Assembly (NCBI RefSeq): GCF_021655075.1
Contig: NZ_PPXX01000030.1
Location: 1-45,177, forward strand
Length of the DNA stretch: 45,177 nucleotides
Origin: Clostridium sp. Cult2
Lineage (GTDB): Bacteria > Bacillota > Clostridia > Tissierellales > Tepidimicrobiaceae
Direction: 5' to 3'
Made by a program: the position numbers and the translations under genes. Below are positions 1-8,916 of this stretch, piece by piece. Under the pieces are notes generated by a model, which had not been told where the DNA came from, ran no database searches, and was given only the letters and a program-made list of their open reading frames with translations. Each line of letters starts with the position of its first letter. Position 1 is the first letter of the stretch.

Positions 1-103
1 CAAAAATTCAATATAAAGTTAATATAATCCTTTGACTATCCTGGTTAGGGGATATTTTTTTGTCAAATTTAATATATTTCACTGTTATTCTATGCCATTC
101 TAT

Positions 104-111
104 GGTATAAT
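104..111 (+). promoter_or_regulatory. Extended -10 promoter for the IS1634-like transposase
   Basis: TGGTATAAT fits the extended -10 consensus TGnTATAAT and lies about 18 bases before the transposase start. No good -35 box is visible, as is common for extended -10 promoters. The very short leader fits an IS-borne promoter. Confidence 0.4.
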
Positions 112-128
112 ATAGATGGGTGATGTAA

Positions 129-1826
129 ATGTTTTTAAAGAAAGATAAAAGGCCTAATGGTCGCATATATTTGTCCATTGTTAAAGGATTAAGAGATCCA
201 ATTACTAAAAAGAATAAACAACGTGCTGTAAAAAGTATTGGATTTCTAGATGAGTTTGAAGATATTTATGAGGATCCTATTGAACATTTTAAAAATTTAG
301 CTAAAGAAATGACTGAAGAAGAAAAGCTTAATAATGCTCCCTTAGAGTTTTCTTTTGATAGATCAGAATCTGTTAAGAATAATGAAGTTTTAAGGAAAAA
401 CTTTGGTTTTGTTGTTTTAAGTTATATTTATCATAAGTTAAATATTGGTTATTTTTTAGATAATAAGCAACAGAGTTTAAATATTGATTTTTCTTTGAAT
501 AAAATTTTACAAGCTTTAAGTTTTCTAAGAGTAATGGAACCTTGTTCAAAAAAGAAGTCCACTGAATTATTAGAAAAATATTTTATGGATTCTGATTTTT
601 CAATTGATGATGTGTATAGATCTTTAGATTATTTTGCTAAATACAAAAAGGATTTGATTTTACATATTCATGAATATATTAGATGTGAATATGGTAGAAA
701 TCTCGATAATGTCTTTTATGACGTTACTAATTATTATTTTGAATCTGATGAAGATAATTTTAGGATAAAAGGAGTTTCTAAAGAACATAGACCTAATCCA
801 ATAGTTCAAATGGGCTTGTTAATGGATGATGAAGGTATTCCTATTTCTTTTAAATTATTTGAAGGTAATACTAATGACTGTAATACTTTAATGCCTGTTC
901 TTGATGAATTGAAAAAAGATTTTAATTTAGGTAGAGTTATTGTTGTTGCAGATAAAGGTATGAATACAGGAGAGAACATTGCTTACAATGTTATACATAA
1001 AAATGGATATATATATTCAAAATCTGTTAGAGGTTCATCTAAAGAGGTAAAAGATTATGTTTTAAATGCTAATGACTACAAAGACATGGGCGATGAGTAT
1101 AAATTCAAATCAAGGGTTGTTAATACTAATATTTGGATTACTAATGCTAAAGGGAAAAAGGTTCAAGTTGAGATTGAACAAAAACAAGTTGTTTTTTATT
1201 CTGAAAAATATGCAAGAAAAGCTAGGAAAGACAGACAAAAGGTTTTAGATAAGGCTAATAAATTAATTAAATTAAAGAAGGGTAGTCTGAATAAAGGAGC
1301 TTACAAGTATATTAAAGATGAATATTTAGATAGGGAAACTGGTGAAATTTTAGAGAAAGGTGATTATTTATATATTGATGAAGATAGAATTGCGGAAGAA
1401 GAAAAATATGATGGTTATTATTTAATTGTCAGCAGTGAATTAAATATGCCTGATAGAGAAATTATTGAACGTTACAAAGGGCTTTGGAAGATTGAAGAAA
1501 GTTTTAAGATTACTAAAAGTCAACTTAAATCTAGACCTGTTTATGTTAGAAAAAAAGGTCATATTGAAGCACATTTTTTCATTTGCTTTTTAGCATTAAT
1601 TTTAATTAGATTATTAGAAAAAGAAACTAATTACGAGTTTAGTATTTCTGAATTAATTAATTCTATTAAAAATTTAAGCGTAACTTATCTTGATGAAAAT
1701 TATTATATGTTAGATTATGCAGATGATGTTTCTAAGTCATTTTCAAATATTTTAAATACTGATATTACCAAAAGATTTTGGAAACAGAGTGATATCAAAA
1801 ACTTAATTGCAAATTCTAAAAAATAA
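129..1826 (+). CDS. IS1634-like DDE transposase
   Basis: Intact 565-residue transposase expected to cut and join DNA for an IS1634-family element (IS4 superfamily). The pattern DVTNYYFES near residue 200, then a GNTNDCNTLMPVLDEL stretch, VADKGMNT near 275 and a C-terminal ERYKGLWKIEESFK block (the YREK-like signature) are what that family shows. Length is typical (about 550-600 residues). The ATG follows an extended -10 box (TGGTATAAT, 104-111); only a weak ribosome binding site is visible. It is the only transposase in the window without a visible frameshift or stop, so it may be the most recent arrival. The exact ends of the element were not identified. Confidence 0.85.
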   Translation: MFLKKDKRPNGRIYLSIVKGLRDPITKKNKQRAVKSIGFLDEFEDIYEDPIEHFKNLAKEMTEEEKLNNAPLEFSFDRSESVKNNEVLRKNFGFVVLSYIYHKLNIGYFLDNKQQSLNIDFSLNKILQALSFLRVMEPCSKKKSTELLEKYFMDSDFSIDDVYRSLDYFAKYKKDLILHIHEYIRCEYGRNLDNVFYDVTNYYFESDEDNFRIKGVSKEHRPNPIVQMGLLMDDEGIPISFKLFEGNTNDCNTLMPVLDELKKDFNLGRVIVVADKGMNTGENIAYNVIHKNGYIYSKSVRGSSKEVKDYVLNANDYKDMGDEYKFKSRVVNTNIWITNAKGKKVQVEIEQKQVVFYSEKYARKARKDRQKVLDKANKLIKLKKGSLNKGAYKYIKDEYLDRETGEILEKGDYLYIDEDRIAEEEKYDGYYLIVSSELNMPDREIIERYKGLWKIEESFKITKSQLKSRPVYVRKKGHIEAHFFICFLALILIRLLEKETNYEFSISELINSIKNLSVTYLDENYYMLDYADDVSKSFSNILNTDITKRFWKQSDIKNLIANSKK

Positions 1827-1829
1827 TAG

Positions 1830-1843
1830 GTGTAGAACTACAC
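1830..1843 (+). terminator. Short hairpin after the IS1634-like transposase
   Basis: GTGTAG and CTACAC are perfect complements directly after the stop codon and are followed by a T-rich tract (TCTTTTG). It may end transposase transcription or be part of the IS right end. Confidence 0.35.
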
Positions 1844-1859
1844 TCTTTTGTAATTGTTA

Positions 1860-1899
1860 AAGGCCTATAAACATTGTGTTTACAATGCTTATAGGCCTT
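1860..1899 (+). terminator. Strong hairpin between two IS elements
   Basis: AAGGCCTATAA (1860-1870) pairs perfectly with TTATAGGCCTT (1889-1899). After one mismatch, CATTGT pairs with ACAATG around a 4-base loop, and a T-rich tract follows. It looks like a rho-independent terminator or an insulating hairpin at an IS edge. Confidence 0.55.
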
Positions 1900-2015
1900 A
1901 TTCTTTGATTTTGCTGCAGAACTCAAGATACTATACTAAAAATTATGTGCTAAATCAACTAACGTTGGAAAGAACCGAAGAAATAATCAATTTTTTAGAA
2001 GATGTAAATTATGGA

Positions 2016-3175
2016 ATGAATAAACCACAATTAATCATCTTGCTACAATAATAGAAGGCATTATCAATATAGGTGATAAGGTATCCATTTCAAAGATTGC
2101 AGAGAATATTGTTAAGGCTAAAGATAAAAGCTGTATCTCACGATTTTTAAGTAATTCTCCCTGGACGATGAATTGCTTAATTACAATCGTTTAGCCTATA
2201 TAAAACAACTTTTAAATAATGAACTATGCTCTGATGATATTGGTTTCCTTGTAATTGATGATACTGTCAATTGAAAGGATATCAGAACTAAATTAATGGA
2301 GGCACTGGATTTTCATTATTCGCATTCTTTGGATAAGCCATGCTGGTCCCATTGTTTAATAACTTCACATTTTGTGGCAGGGGCTTACTCGGTTCCCTTC
2401 AATTCAAACCCTATTACAGAGATATAAAGTGTGATGAACTTGAGATACCTTTTCAAAGTAAAACGGATATTGTCAAAGAATTTATACAGAATTTTAATAA
2501 ACCATCAAAGCTTAAAAAATATATCCTTATGGATAGCTGGTATACCAGTAATTCGTTAATAGATGAAGCCTTGTCAGAGAATTACCATTTGATTGGCGGA
2601 GTAAGATCTAATCGAAATTTCCACCCTGATGGTAATAAAATTAAAATCTATGAATTTGCTAATAATCTTGATCCAAATACCCTAGACTCCGTTACCGTCA
2701 GGGGTAAAGAATACAAGGTATACCGTTATCAAGGTAAAGTTGCCCAAATTGATAACAAGGTGCTATTAATATCTTTTGAAGCTAGAAAAAATGGATTTGA
2801 AAAATCTGTATACATTCTTAGTACAGATACTGCGCTTGATAATAAGACAACTATAGATTACTATTTGGTCAGATGGAATATTGAAACTAGTTATCATAAT
2901 TTTAAAGAAAACGTAGGCCTTGACCAATACCGTATTATAGGCCTAATATCTATTGAAAGATACTTTTTGGTATGTTTTTTGGCATATACTTTCCTAGAAG
3001 TCTTTAGGGTTTCTAATAGAAGATTATCTCTTAAAACAAACCATTGGAGAAACAATTATTCATCATGAAAATACAATTACCAAAAGATTTGTCAGATATA
3101 TTTATTATCAAGAAAGGCAAAATGTACCTTTGAAAACATATACAACTTATTAAAATTGCCCGCATAGTTTTTTAA
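2016..3175 (+). pseudogene. IS4/IS701-like transposase, copy 1 (frameshifted)
   Basis: Decayed DDE transposase whose reading frame can be stitched together across three frames. The start MNKPQL is followed by a 1-base loss, then by IGDKVSISKIAEN and VIDDTVN, where an in-frame TGA follows (copy 2 has CAA). A further base loss lies near 2400, where copy 2 reads SLQFKPYYR. Then come MDSWYTSNSLIDEA, the long open stretch to about 3050, and a frame change before LLKIA near 3150. DSWY and RWNIETSY are the recognisable catalytic-core motifs. Copy 2 at 17415-18528 is its close relative. The family label (IS4 superfamily, IS701-like) comes from memory of the motifs. Confidence 0.75.
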
Positions 3176-3223
3176 AAAAACTATCAAGATACAAAGAGTT
3201 AGCATATGCTTTTTTATTGACAC

Positions 3224-3290
3224 TTATAGGATGCATATCATTTATTATCCTATAATGGAAATCAAGGTTCAAAATTTGCACAACAGGAGT
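3224..3290 (+). repeat. Right end of the copy 1 insertion sequence
   Basis: A subterminal inverted repeat (TTATAGGAT / ATCCTATAA, 3224-3232 and 3247-3255) is followed by TTTGCACAACAGGAGT (3275-3290). The latter is the exact reverse complement of the left end of copy 2 (17354-17369). Both parts recur at the right end of copy 2, so they are element ends and not chance palindromes. No matching left end was found for copy 1. Confidence 0.65.
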
Positions 3291-3337
3291 TAATAAATTA
3301 TAACTTATAAAAGAATCATTAGGTTAGAGGGAAATAG

Positions 3338-3517
3338 ATGTCTGATAAGAGATTTATTACCGTTCACAAAGATGGAAGATTGTCAGGTTTTAAAATAATA
3401 GTAGATAGTAAAACTAGTGTTAATTATCTATTTACTTGGGATGGATATGCAGGAGAAATGACTGTATTGTTAGATAAAGGCGGTGAATCAGTTGTTACAC
3501 CATTAGATGTATATTAG
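3338..3517 (+). CDS. DUF6440-like small protein
   Basis: A 59-residue protein of unknown function that resembles DUF6440: a basic RF start, an I-VD-TSVNYLF block, then G-AGEMTVLLDKGGESVV. The ATG is preceded by AGAGGG at a good distance (around 3326). It has no signal peptide or membrane segment. It stands alone between a decayed IS and a degenerate stretch. In this family such small proteins occur widely in Firmicutes, often near phage or plasmid genes; no function can be assigned here. Confidence 0.6.
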   Translation: MSDKRFITVHKDGRLSGFKIIVDSKTSVNYLFTWDGYAGEMTVLLDKGGESVVTPLDVY

Positions 3518-4204
3518 CGAAAATGTTTTATTGGGATAATATAAAGATGAGAAGAAGATAAATATTATATCTAATGACAGACTGCTTATGAAAAACATTG
3601 GCTGTTAGGTGGGAACACAGTTTAAGTATAACTGTTGTTATTATTAGAGAAATGAAAGGAAAGAAATATAATATCAGATTAGATAGAAAATTTGCTATAT
3701 TTATAGATGGAGTTGTTATTGTCAATTGACAGGTAATTTATTTTATAACAGTTAGTAATGAGAAGCCAATCTTGGAAGACATTAAATTTGCTTATTTGAA
3801 AGATAATAATTGTAAAAACACAACAATTGCTCCAGCTTAAAAAGGTGGATTTATTTTCAAGCACCTAGTGTTGTACATGAGTGTTGGGATAAAAAGGTAC
3901 ATATCAAAATCCTAGAAATTTATCGAATTGTATAAAGTTAGATAAATTTATGAGGATGTTGCTATGGTTAAGTAATATTGGAGAAACTAGCTGGAATTCG
4001 AAGTGAAGAATATTGTTTTAGAAGTAATAAGACCTTGAAGAAGGTGTAGGTGGTAAAATAGAATCATTAGATTATGTAAGATAATAACATCTCATTAGAA
4101 AGTACTTGCAACTAGATAAATTATATTATATACTAAATATCATTAATCACTTCACCCATTCCTTTCTTGATGAAATTAATTTCATTATTGAAAGGAGGAT
4201 TACA
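3518..4204. other. Degenerate stretch without an intact gene
   Basis: About 690 bases with no open frame supported by a ribosome binding site. Short plus-strand pieces look like decayed coding sequence, for example MKGKKYNIRLDRKFAIFIDG around 3650 and EEGVGGKIESLDYVR near 4040, but stops and frame changes interrupt them. I do not recognise the parent proteins. The promoter of the downstream permease should lie in its last part, but no clear box pair was seen. Confidence 0.5.
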
Positions 4205-5596
4205 ATGTTACGATTATGCAAAAATAAAAAGAATATTGGTCTTATATTCGGTATCATAATTGCGATTATCATTTGGAATATTGAAATAACCAATATTTCT
4301 ACTGATGGACAAAAAGCGATGGCTCTAAGTTTAATGACCGTTGTATTTTGGGCAACAGGAGTAGCTAATGTTGGATTTATATCTATCCTGTATCTAACTA
4401 GCTTAGTATCATTAAATATAGCCTCAGCGTCTGATGTATTTTCTCTTTGGGCTTTACCTACTATATATCTGGTGATTGGTGCCTATTTAATAGCTGATGC
4501 TGTTAATAGGTCAGGATTGGGAGAAAGAATTGCATATTTGTTTGTTATTAAATTTGTTAATTCTTTTAATAGCATAATAATATCCACCTTTGTTCTTCAA
4601 ATTATATTAAGCTTGTTAATTCCCCATCCCTGGCCTCGGGCCTTTTTAATACTTTCTATAATGAAGGTAGTTATTAAAAGTGCAAAAATAACAAAAGAGG
4701 ATGCGGTAATTATTGGTTTTTCTGTATTTGTAGCCACTGTTCCAACAGCAATGGTATTTTTAACCGGGGATAGTACTATTAACATGTTAGCTGTAGATTT
4801 TGCTGGTCAAAAATTTGGATGGATGGATTGGTTTTACCATATGGGCATGCCCTCATTAGCTGCAAGTATACTTACTTGTATATTGTTGTTAATAATTTTC
4901 AAGCCCAGTTCTACAATAAATATTAATAAAAAGGCAGTCCAAGAAAAATTAGCTAATTTGGGCAAGTTAACAAATTTGGAAAAGAAGACTATATTTTGGG
5001 TAATGATAGCTATAGTACTTTGGATGACTGATTCTATACATAATGTAGACTTGGGATGGGTAACAATACTTATTGCTATATTAATGAGTATGCCGATGAT
5101 TGGAGAAGTTTTAACTAATGAGTCATGGAAAACTGTTCCTATTGATACTCTATTTTTTTTGAATGCTGCATTAGCAATAGGTAAAATAGGAGAAATAACA
5201 GGTATGAATTCTTGGATAGTTTCTTATATATTACCATCTTCAGTACCTAAGAATATATTTCTTTTTGGATTATTAGTAGTTACAATATCTATAGGACTTC
5301 ATATGATTTTAGGAAGCGTCATTGCAGTCATGAGTATTGCAATACCCGCCTTTTTGGCATATACTGGTTCATCATCACTGAACCCTTTAGTACCTGCATT
5401 ATTAGTCTATACATCGGTTGCATTTCATTATTTACTTCCTTATCAACATATAACAATATTAGTTGGTATAGGCGAAGAGTATGGAATGTATAATGATTCA
5501 CATATTATGAAGATGGGAATTCCGCTTACCTTAGTGGTGTTTATAACAGTACTATTAATTCAAATACCTTGGTGGCATGTGACTGGTTTACTATAA
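4205..5596 (+). CDS. SLC13/DASS-type anion permease
   Basis: Multi-span membrane protein of 463 residues, probably a carboxylate or other anion transporter of the SLC13 (DASS) / ion-transporter superfamily. About 11-12 hydrophobic segments run along its length, with an NAALAIGKIGEITGMNSW stretch and, near the end, a YQHITILVGIGEEYGMY segment typical of such permeases. The start at 4205 is chosen because GAAAGGAGG sits just upstream; an in-frame ATG 99 bases earlier (4106) lacks a site. A strong terminator follows, so it is transcribed apart from the oxidoreductase genes. The substrate cannot be read from sequence; export of fermentation acids or uptake of a dicarboxylate are both possible. 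Confidence 0.75.
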   Translation: MLRLCKNKKNIGLIFGIIIAIIIWNIEITNISTDGQKAMALSLMTVVFWATGVANVGFISILYLTSLVSLNIASASDVFSLWALPTIYLVIGAYLIADAVNRSGLGERIAYLFVIKFVNSFNSIIISTFVLQIILSLLIPHPWPRAFLILSIMKVVIKSAKITKEDAVIIGFSVFVATVPTAMVFLTGDSTINMLAVDFAGQKFGWMDWFYHMGMPSLAASILTCILLLIIFKPSSTININKKAVQEKLANLGKLTNLEKKTIFWVMIAIVLWMTDSIHNVDLGWVTILIAILMSMPMIGEVLTNESWKTVPIDTLFFLNAALAIGKIGEITGMNSWIVSYILPSSVPKNIFLFGLLVVTISIGLHMILGSVIAVMSIAIPAFLAYTGSSSLNPLVPALLVYTSVAFHYLLPYQHITILVGIGEEYGMYNDSHIMKMGIPLTLVVFITVLLIQIPWWHVTGLL

Positions 5597-5620
5597 TACA
5601 AATTTATATATTTGATAAAA

Positions 5621-5669
5621 AATAGGATAGACATTTGTTTAGTAGGACAAATGTCTATCCTATTTTTTT
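5621..5669 (+). terminator. Rho-independent terminator of the SLC13 gene
   Basis: An 18-base perfect stem (5621-5638 with 5647-5664) closes an 8-base loop and runs into TTTTT. It separates the permease from the next operon. Confidence 0.9.
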
Positions 5670-5732
5670 ATGCATATTGTTTCGCTAGAATAAACAGAAT
5701 ATAGTATGTAGAAAAAATATTCTGAAAAATCA

Positions 5733-5761
5733 TTGACATTACTGTTAGGACAAGGTATAAT
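5733..5761 (+). promoter_or_regulatory. Consensus sigma-A promoter of the oxidoreductase operon
   Basis: TTGACA (5733-5738) and TATAAT (5756-5761) are exact consensus boxes with 17 bases between them. Transcription would start near 5768, leaving a leader of about 90 bases before the gamma subunit gene. Confidence 0.85.
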
Positions 5762-5859
5762 TTACATTAGAGAAACACCATTTAACATGGAGAAAAATAA
5801 TATTAAATTTTATCTAGCAAATCTTGTACTTATATTAAGAAAGGAAAGGGCGGAGACAA

Positions 5860-6411
5860 GTGATTAAATTAAAGTTCTATGGATTAGGAGGTCAGGGAAT
5901 AGTAACTGCAGGGAAAGTGTTTTCAGAAGCTGTATCTTTACATGAAGACAAATATGCCATTACGATTCCAGCATATGGTCATGAAAGGCGTGGAGCACCT
6001 GTTAACACTAGCATTATAATGGATAATAAGCCAATATTGGTGAATTCATTCGTTTACAATCCTGATATTGTATTGGTTATGGATTACACTGTTGTTGATA
6101 AGGGGGTAGATATATCTGAGGGTATCAACGAAAATAGTATTTTAGTTTTAAATACGGAAGATGAAAACGTTTTAGACGAGTACAGAAAGTATAATTTTAA
6201 AGAAATTTACTATGTGGATGGAACTGAAATTGCATTTAAAAACACAGGCAGAAGAATACCTAATAGTTCAATGCTTGGAGCATTAGCAATAACTGGATTA
6301 TTAAAAATAGATTCAGTAGAAGCAGCTATTATGTCAATGTTTGGTGAAAAGGCAGGTGATGGAAATGCAAAAGCAGCAAGAGATGCCTATGAAAAAATTA
6401 ATAAAGCATAA
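5860..6411 (+). CDS. 2-oxoacid:ferredoxin oxidoreductase, gamma subunit
   Basis: Gamma subunit (183 residues) of a four-subunit pyruvate/2-oxoacid:ferredoxin oxidoreductase, which makes an acyl-CoA, CO2 and reduced ferredoxin from a 2-oxoacid and CoA. The N-terminal GLGGQGIVTAGKVF motif, the AYGHERRGAPV segment and the late NSSMLGALAITGLL segment are characteristic of the PorG/VorG fold, which forms the CoA-binding face with the alpha subunit. Start codon is GTG, supported by GGAAAGGGCGGAG just upstream. It is first in a tight gamma-delta-alpha-beta operon behind a consensus promoter. The 2-oxoacid could be pyruvate, a branched-chain or another oxoacid; the downstream aminotransferase and butyrate-type kinase favour an amino-acid-derived one. 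Confidence 0.88.
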   Translation: MIKLKFYGLGGQGIVTAGKVFSEAVSLHEDKYAITIPAYGHERRGAPVNTSIIMDNKPILVNSFVYNPDIVLVMDYTVVDKGVDISEGINENSILVLNTEDENVLDEYRKYNFKEIYYVDGTEIAFKNTGRRIPNSSMLGALAITGLLKIDSVEAAIMSMFGEKAGDGNAKAARDAYEKINKA

Positions 6412-6688
6412 TGTACAAGGTCCTGTAGCTACCACATTTATTGCTTCAAATACAGGTAGTTGGAGATTAGAAAGGCCAAAGGTAAATTTTGAGGAATGTA
6501 TAAAATGTGGTACTTGTACAGTGGTTTGTCCAGTCAATATTGTTGAAGTAAAAAAGGAAGATAAAGAGTGTGTAACATTTGACTTTAATTATTGTAAAGG
6601 ATGTGGAATTTGTGCAAACGAATGTCCTAAAAAGTGTATTAGTATGGTACCAGAAAGGAGTGAGGTGTCATGGCCTATAAAATGCTAG
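6389..6688 (+). CDS. 2-oxoacid:ferredoxin oxidoreductase, delta (ferredoxin) subunit
   Basis: Delta subunit, a two-cluster ferredoxin that carries electrons from the catalytic core to external ferredoxin. Two full CxxCxxCxxxCP motifs are visible: residues 37-48 (CIKCGTCTVVCP) and 69-80 (CKGCGICANECP), each binding a 4Fe-4S cluster. I chose the ATG at 6389 (99 residues), the usual length; the same frame opens at 6341, which would overlap the gamma gene by 71 bases instead of 23. The site before 6389 is weak (GCAAGAG), so translation is probably coupled to gamma. The end overlaps the alpha gene by 19 bases. Confidence 0.85.
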   Translation: MKKLIKHNVQGPVATTFIASNTGSWRLERPKVNFEECIKCGTCTVVCPVNIVEVKKEDKECVTFDFNYCKGCGICANECPKKCISMVPERSEVSWPIKC

Positions 6689-7875
6689 ATGGAAATGAAG
6701 CCGCTGCTGAAGCGATGAAATTAGCTAAAGTTCAAGTAGTATCAGTATACCCAATAACACCTCAAAGTTCAATGTCAGAAAGATTAGCAAAAATGGTTGC
6801 ATTAGGTGAGCTTAATGCTGAATATATAAGAGTTGAATCTGAGCATAGTGCAATGTCTGTGGCAACAACAGCACAGTTAACAGGAGTAAGGGCAGCAACT
6901 GCAACTTCTTCAAATGGACTAGCTTTAATGCATGAAGTTCTTGGAATGGCAGCAGGTAATAGAGCACCTATAGTTATGCCAGTAGTAAATAGAGGAGTAG
7001 CTGCACCGTGGACATTGTGGTGCGAACATGGAGATACAATGTCTCAAAGGGATATGGGATGGTTGCAATTTTATTGTCAAAATGTTCAAGAGGTATTAGA
7101 TTTAATGCTTATAGCGTATAGAGTTGCAGAGGATGAAAGGGTAATAACACCTGCAATGGTTTGTTTAGATGGATTTTTCTTATCTCATTCTATGCAAAAA
7201 GTGGATGTGCCGGATCAAAAATTAGTGGATGAATTTGTAGGACCGTATATACCAAAAAATACATATTTAGATACAAAAGATCCAATGTTTTTGTGTAATT
7301 TAACAGGGCCAGAGGATTATACTGAAATGCGCTATCAACAGAAAGTAAGTATGGATAATGCTCTTAAGATTGCTGATGATATTATAATAGAATTCGAAAA
7401 GAAATTTAGAAGAAAGATTGAAGTAGTGGAAGGTTATAAAATTGAGGATGCTGATGTTGTACTTATAGCCTTAGGATCTATGTGTGGTACAGCAAAGTAT
7501 GTCGTAGATAAGATGAGAGCAGAGGATAAAAAAGTTGGACTAGTAAAGATAACAATGTTTAGACCATTTCCAGTTGAACAATTAAGAAGAATATTGGCTG
7601 AGAAAAGTGTAATAGGAGTATTTGATAGAAGTGCTGGACTAGGAAGCCAAGGAGGACCTGTTTGGAGTGAAACTTGTGCAGCATTAAAAGACGAAGCAGC
7701 TGATATTAGACACTATGTTGGTGGACTTGGTGGGAGAGATGTTACTGTTGAGAATATTGAGAAGATATATAATGAGTTATTAGAAATAAAAGATGATAAA
7801 AGAGAAGACCATACTGAATGGATAGATTTAAAAGAGAATCCAATGGAAATTAGGCGGGTGATTAAGAATGTATAA
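6670..7875 (+). CDS. 2-oxoacid:ferredoxin oxidoreductase, alpha subunit
   Basis: Alpha subunit (401 residues), the pyrimidine-binding half of the thiamine diphosphate enzyme. The VYPITPQSSMSERLA segment, VESEHSAMS, ATSSNGLALMHEVL and the NRGVAAPW and RDMGWLQFY blocks match the PorA/VorA family (pyruvate-type, about 390-400 residues), not the KorA type. A GAAAGGAGTGAGG site precedes the ATG. It overlaps delta upstream and beta downstream, so all four subunits are expected from one message in equal amounts. Substrate specificity is not readable here with confidence. Confidence 0.88.
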   Translation: MAYKMLDGNEAAAEAMKLAKVQVVSVYPITPQSSMSERLAKMVALGELNAEYIRVESEHSAMSVATTAQLTGVRAATATSSNGLALMHEVLGMAAGNRAPIVMPVVNRGVAAPWTLWCEHGDTMSQRDMGWLQFYCQNVQEVLDLMLIAYRVAEDERVITPAMVCLDGFFLSHSMQKVDVPDQKLVDEFVGPYIPKNTYLDTKDPMFLCNLTGPEDYTEMRYQQKVSMDNALKIADDIIIEFEKKFRRKIEVVEGYKIEDADVVLIALGSMCGTAKYVVDKMRAEDKKVGLVKITMFRPFPVEQLRRILAEKSVIGVFDRSAGLGSQGGPVWSETCAALKDEAADIRHYVGGLGGRDVTVENIEKIYNELLEIKDDKREDHTEWIDLKENPMEIRRVIKNV

Positions 7876-8749
7876 TATTCAACATAATTCTAAAGGTTTA
7901 GTTTCACATGGTGTTAGTGCTTGTGCAGGATGTGGGTTGGAATTAATTATTAGAAATACCTTAGATGTATTAGGCGAAGATACTATAGCTATAATTCCTC
8001 CAGGATGTGCAGCATTATTTTCAGGATTTGGAAAAGAAGCAGCTTTAAAAATACCAGGGTTTCAGGGAAATCTTGAAAATAGTGCAGCGTGTGCAGCAGG
8101 GGTAAGAGCAGCTTTAAATGCAAAAGGGAATAAGGAAACTACTGTATTAGCCTTTGCAGGTGATGGTGGGACTGTAGATATAGGATTACAATCTTTATCA
8201 GGAGTTTTAGAAAGGAAAGATAGAATATTATATATTTGCTATGACAACGAAGCATATATGAATACAGGAATACAGGGAAGTAGTTCAACACCATATTATG
8301 CAATTACAACTACTACACCAGCTGGAAAACCTACAGAAAGAAAAAATTTATTGCAAATAGCCATAGCTCATGATATTCCTTATGCTGCAACAGCATCTAT
8401 TCACAATTTAAGTGATTTTAGGAGAAAAGTTCAGAAAGCAAAGTATATAGATGGTCCCTCTTTAATTCATATACAGACTCCATGTCCTACAGGGTGGAGA
8501 TATAATCCAGCTAAAACGATTGAATTAGCAAGATTAGCTGTACAAACAGGGTCATGGATTTTATATGAGTATGATAATGGAAAAGTAAAAATTAACACTA
8601 AATTCAAAAAGCTTAAACCAATAGGCGATTATGTGAATTTACAAGGAAGGTTTAAGCATTTAACAGATGAGCAGAAAAAAGAATTGCAAGAAAACACTAT
8701 TAATAACTACAAAAATTATATAAAGAAATTAGAAAATATGAATATCTAG
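7868..8749 (+). CDS. 2-oxoacid:ferredoxin oxidoreductase, beta subunit
   Basis: Beta subunit (293 residues), which binds the diphosphate end of thiamine diphosphate and one 4Fe-4S cluster. GDGG at residues 98-101 begins the TPP motif, which continues to NEAYMNTG near 128-134. Cysteines 19, 22 (CAGCG), 47 (PPGCAALF) and 206 (TPCPTGW) match the four cluster ligands known for PorB/VorB. The start overlaps the end of alpha by 8 bases. With its partners it should oxidise a 2-oxoacid to acyl-CoA, feeding the phosphotransacylase and kinase encoded 3-7 kb downstream. Confidence 0.9.
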   Translation: MYNIQHNSKGLVSHGVSACAGCGLELIIRNTLDVLGEDTIAIIPPGCAALFSGFGKEAALKIPGFQGNLENSAACAAGVRAALNAKGNKETTVLAFAGDGGTVDIGLQSLSGVLERKDRILYICYDNEAYMNTGIQGSSSTPYYAITTTTPAGKPTERKNLLQIAIAHDIPYAATASIHNLSDFRRKVQKAKYIDGPSLIHIQTPCPTGWRYNPAKTIELARLAVQTGSWILYEYDNGKVKINTKFKKLKPIGDYVNLQGRFKHLTDEQKKELQENTINNYKNYIKKLENMNI

Positions 8750-8916
8750 ATTTAAAACAATTAAAAGAATTATATTTATAAAAATCAAAAATTATTAAAA
8801 CTAAAACATTTTTCTAATATAACCTAAATAAAAAATCAATATCAAATTACCAATCAAAGTTTGTGTGCCTAAACAATATTTTTTAACACAAAAATAAAAA
8901 ATAGGGGGTATTAATA

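Noticed and set aside
1-60. Left end of copy 1 of the IS4/IS701-like element interrupted by the IS1634-like element.
   Set aside because: The first bases (CAAAAAT) resemble the inner edge of the copy 2 left end, but the match is too short to claim without upstream sequence.
3518-4090. Reverse-strand membrane-like frames (for example 3528-3725).
   Set aside because: No ribosome binding site, hydrophobic only because of AT-rich codons, and they overlap plus-strand relics.
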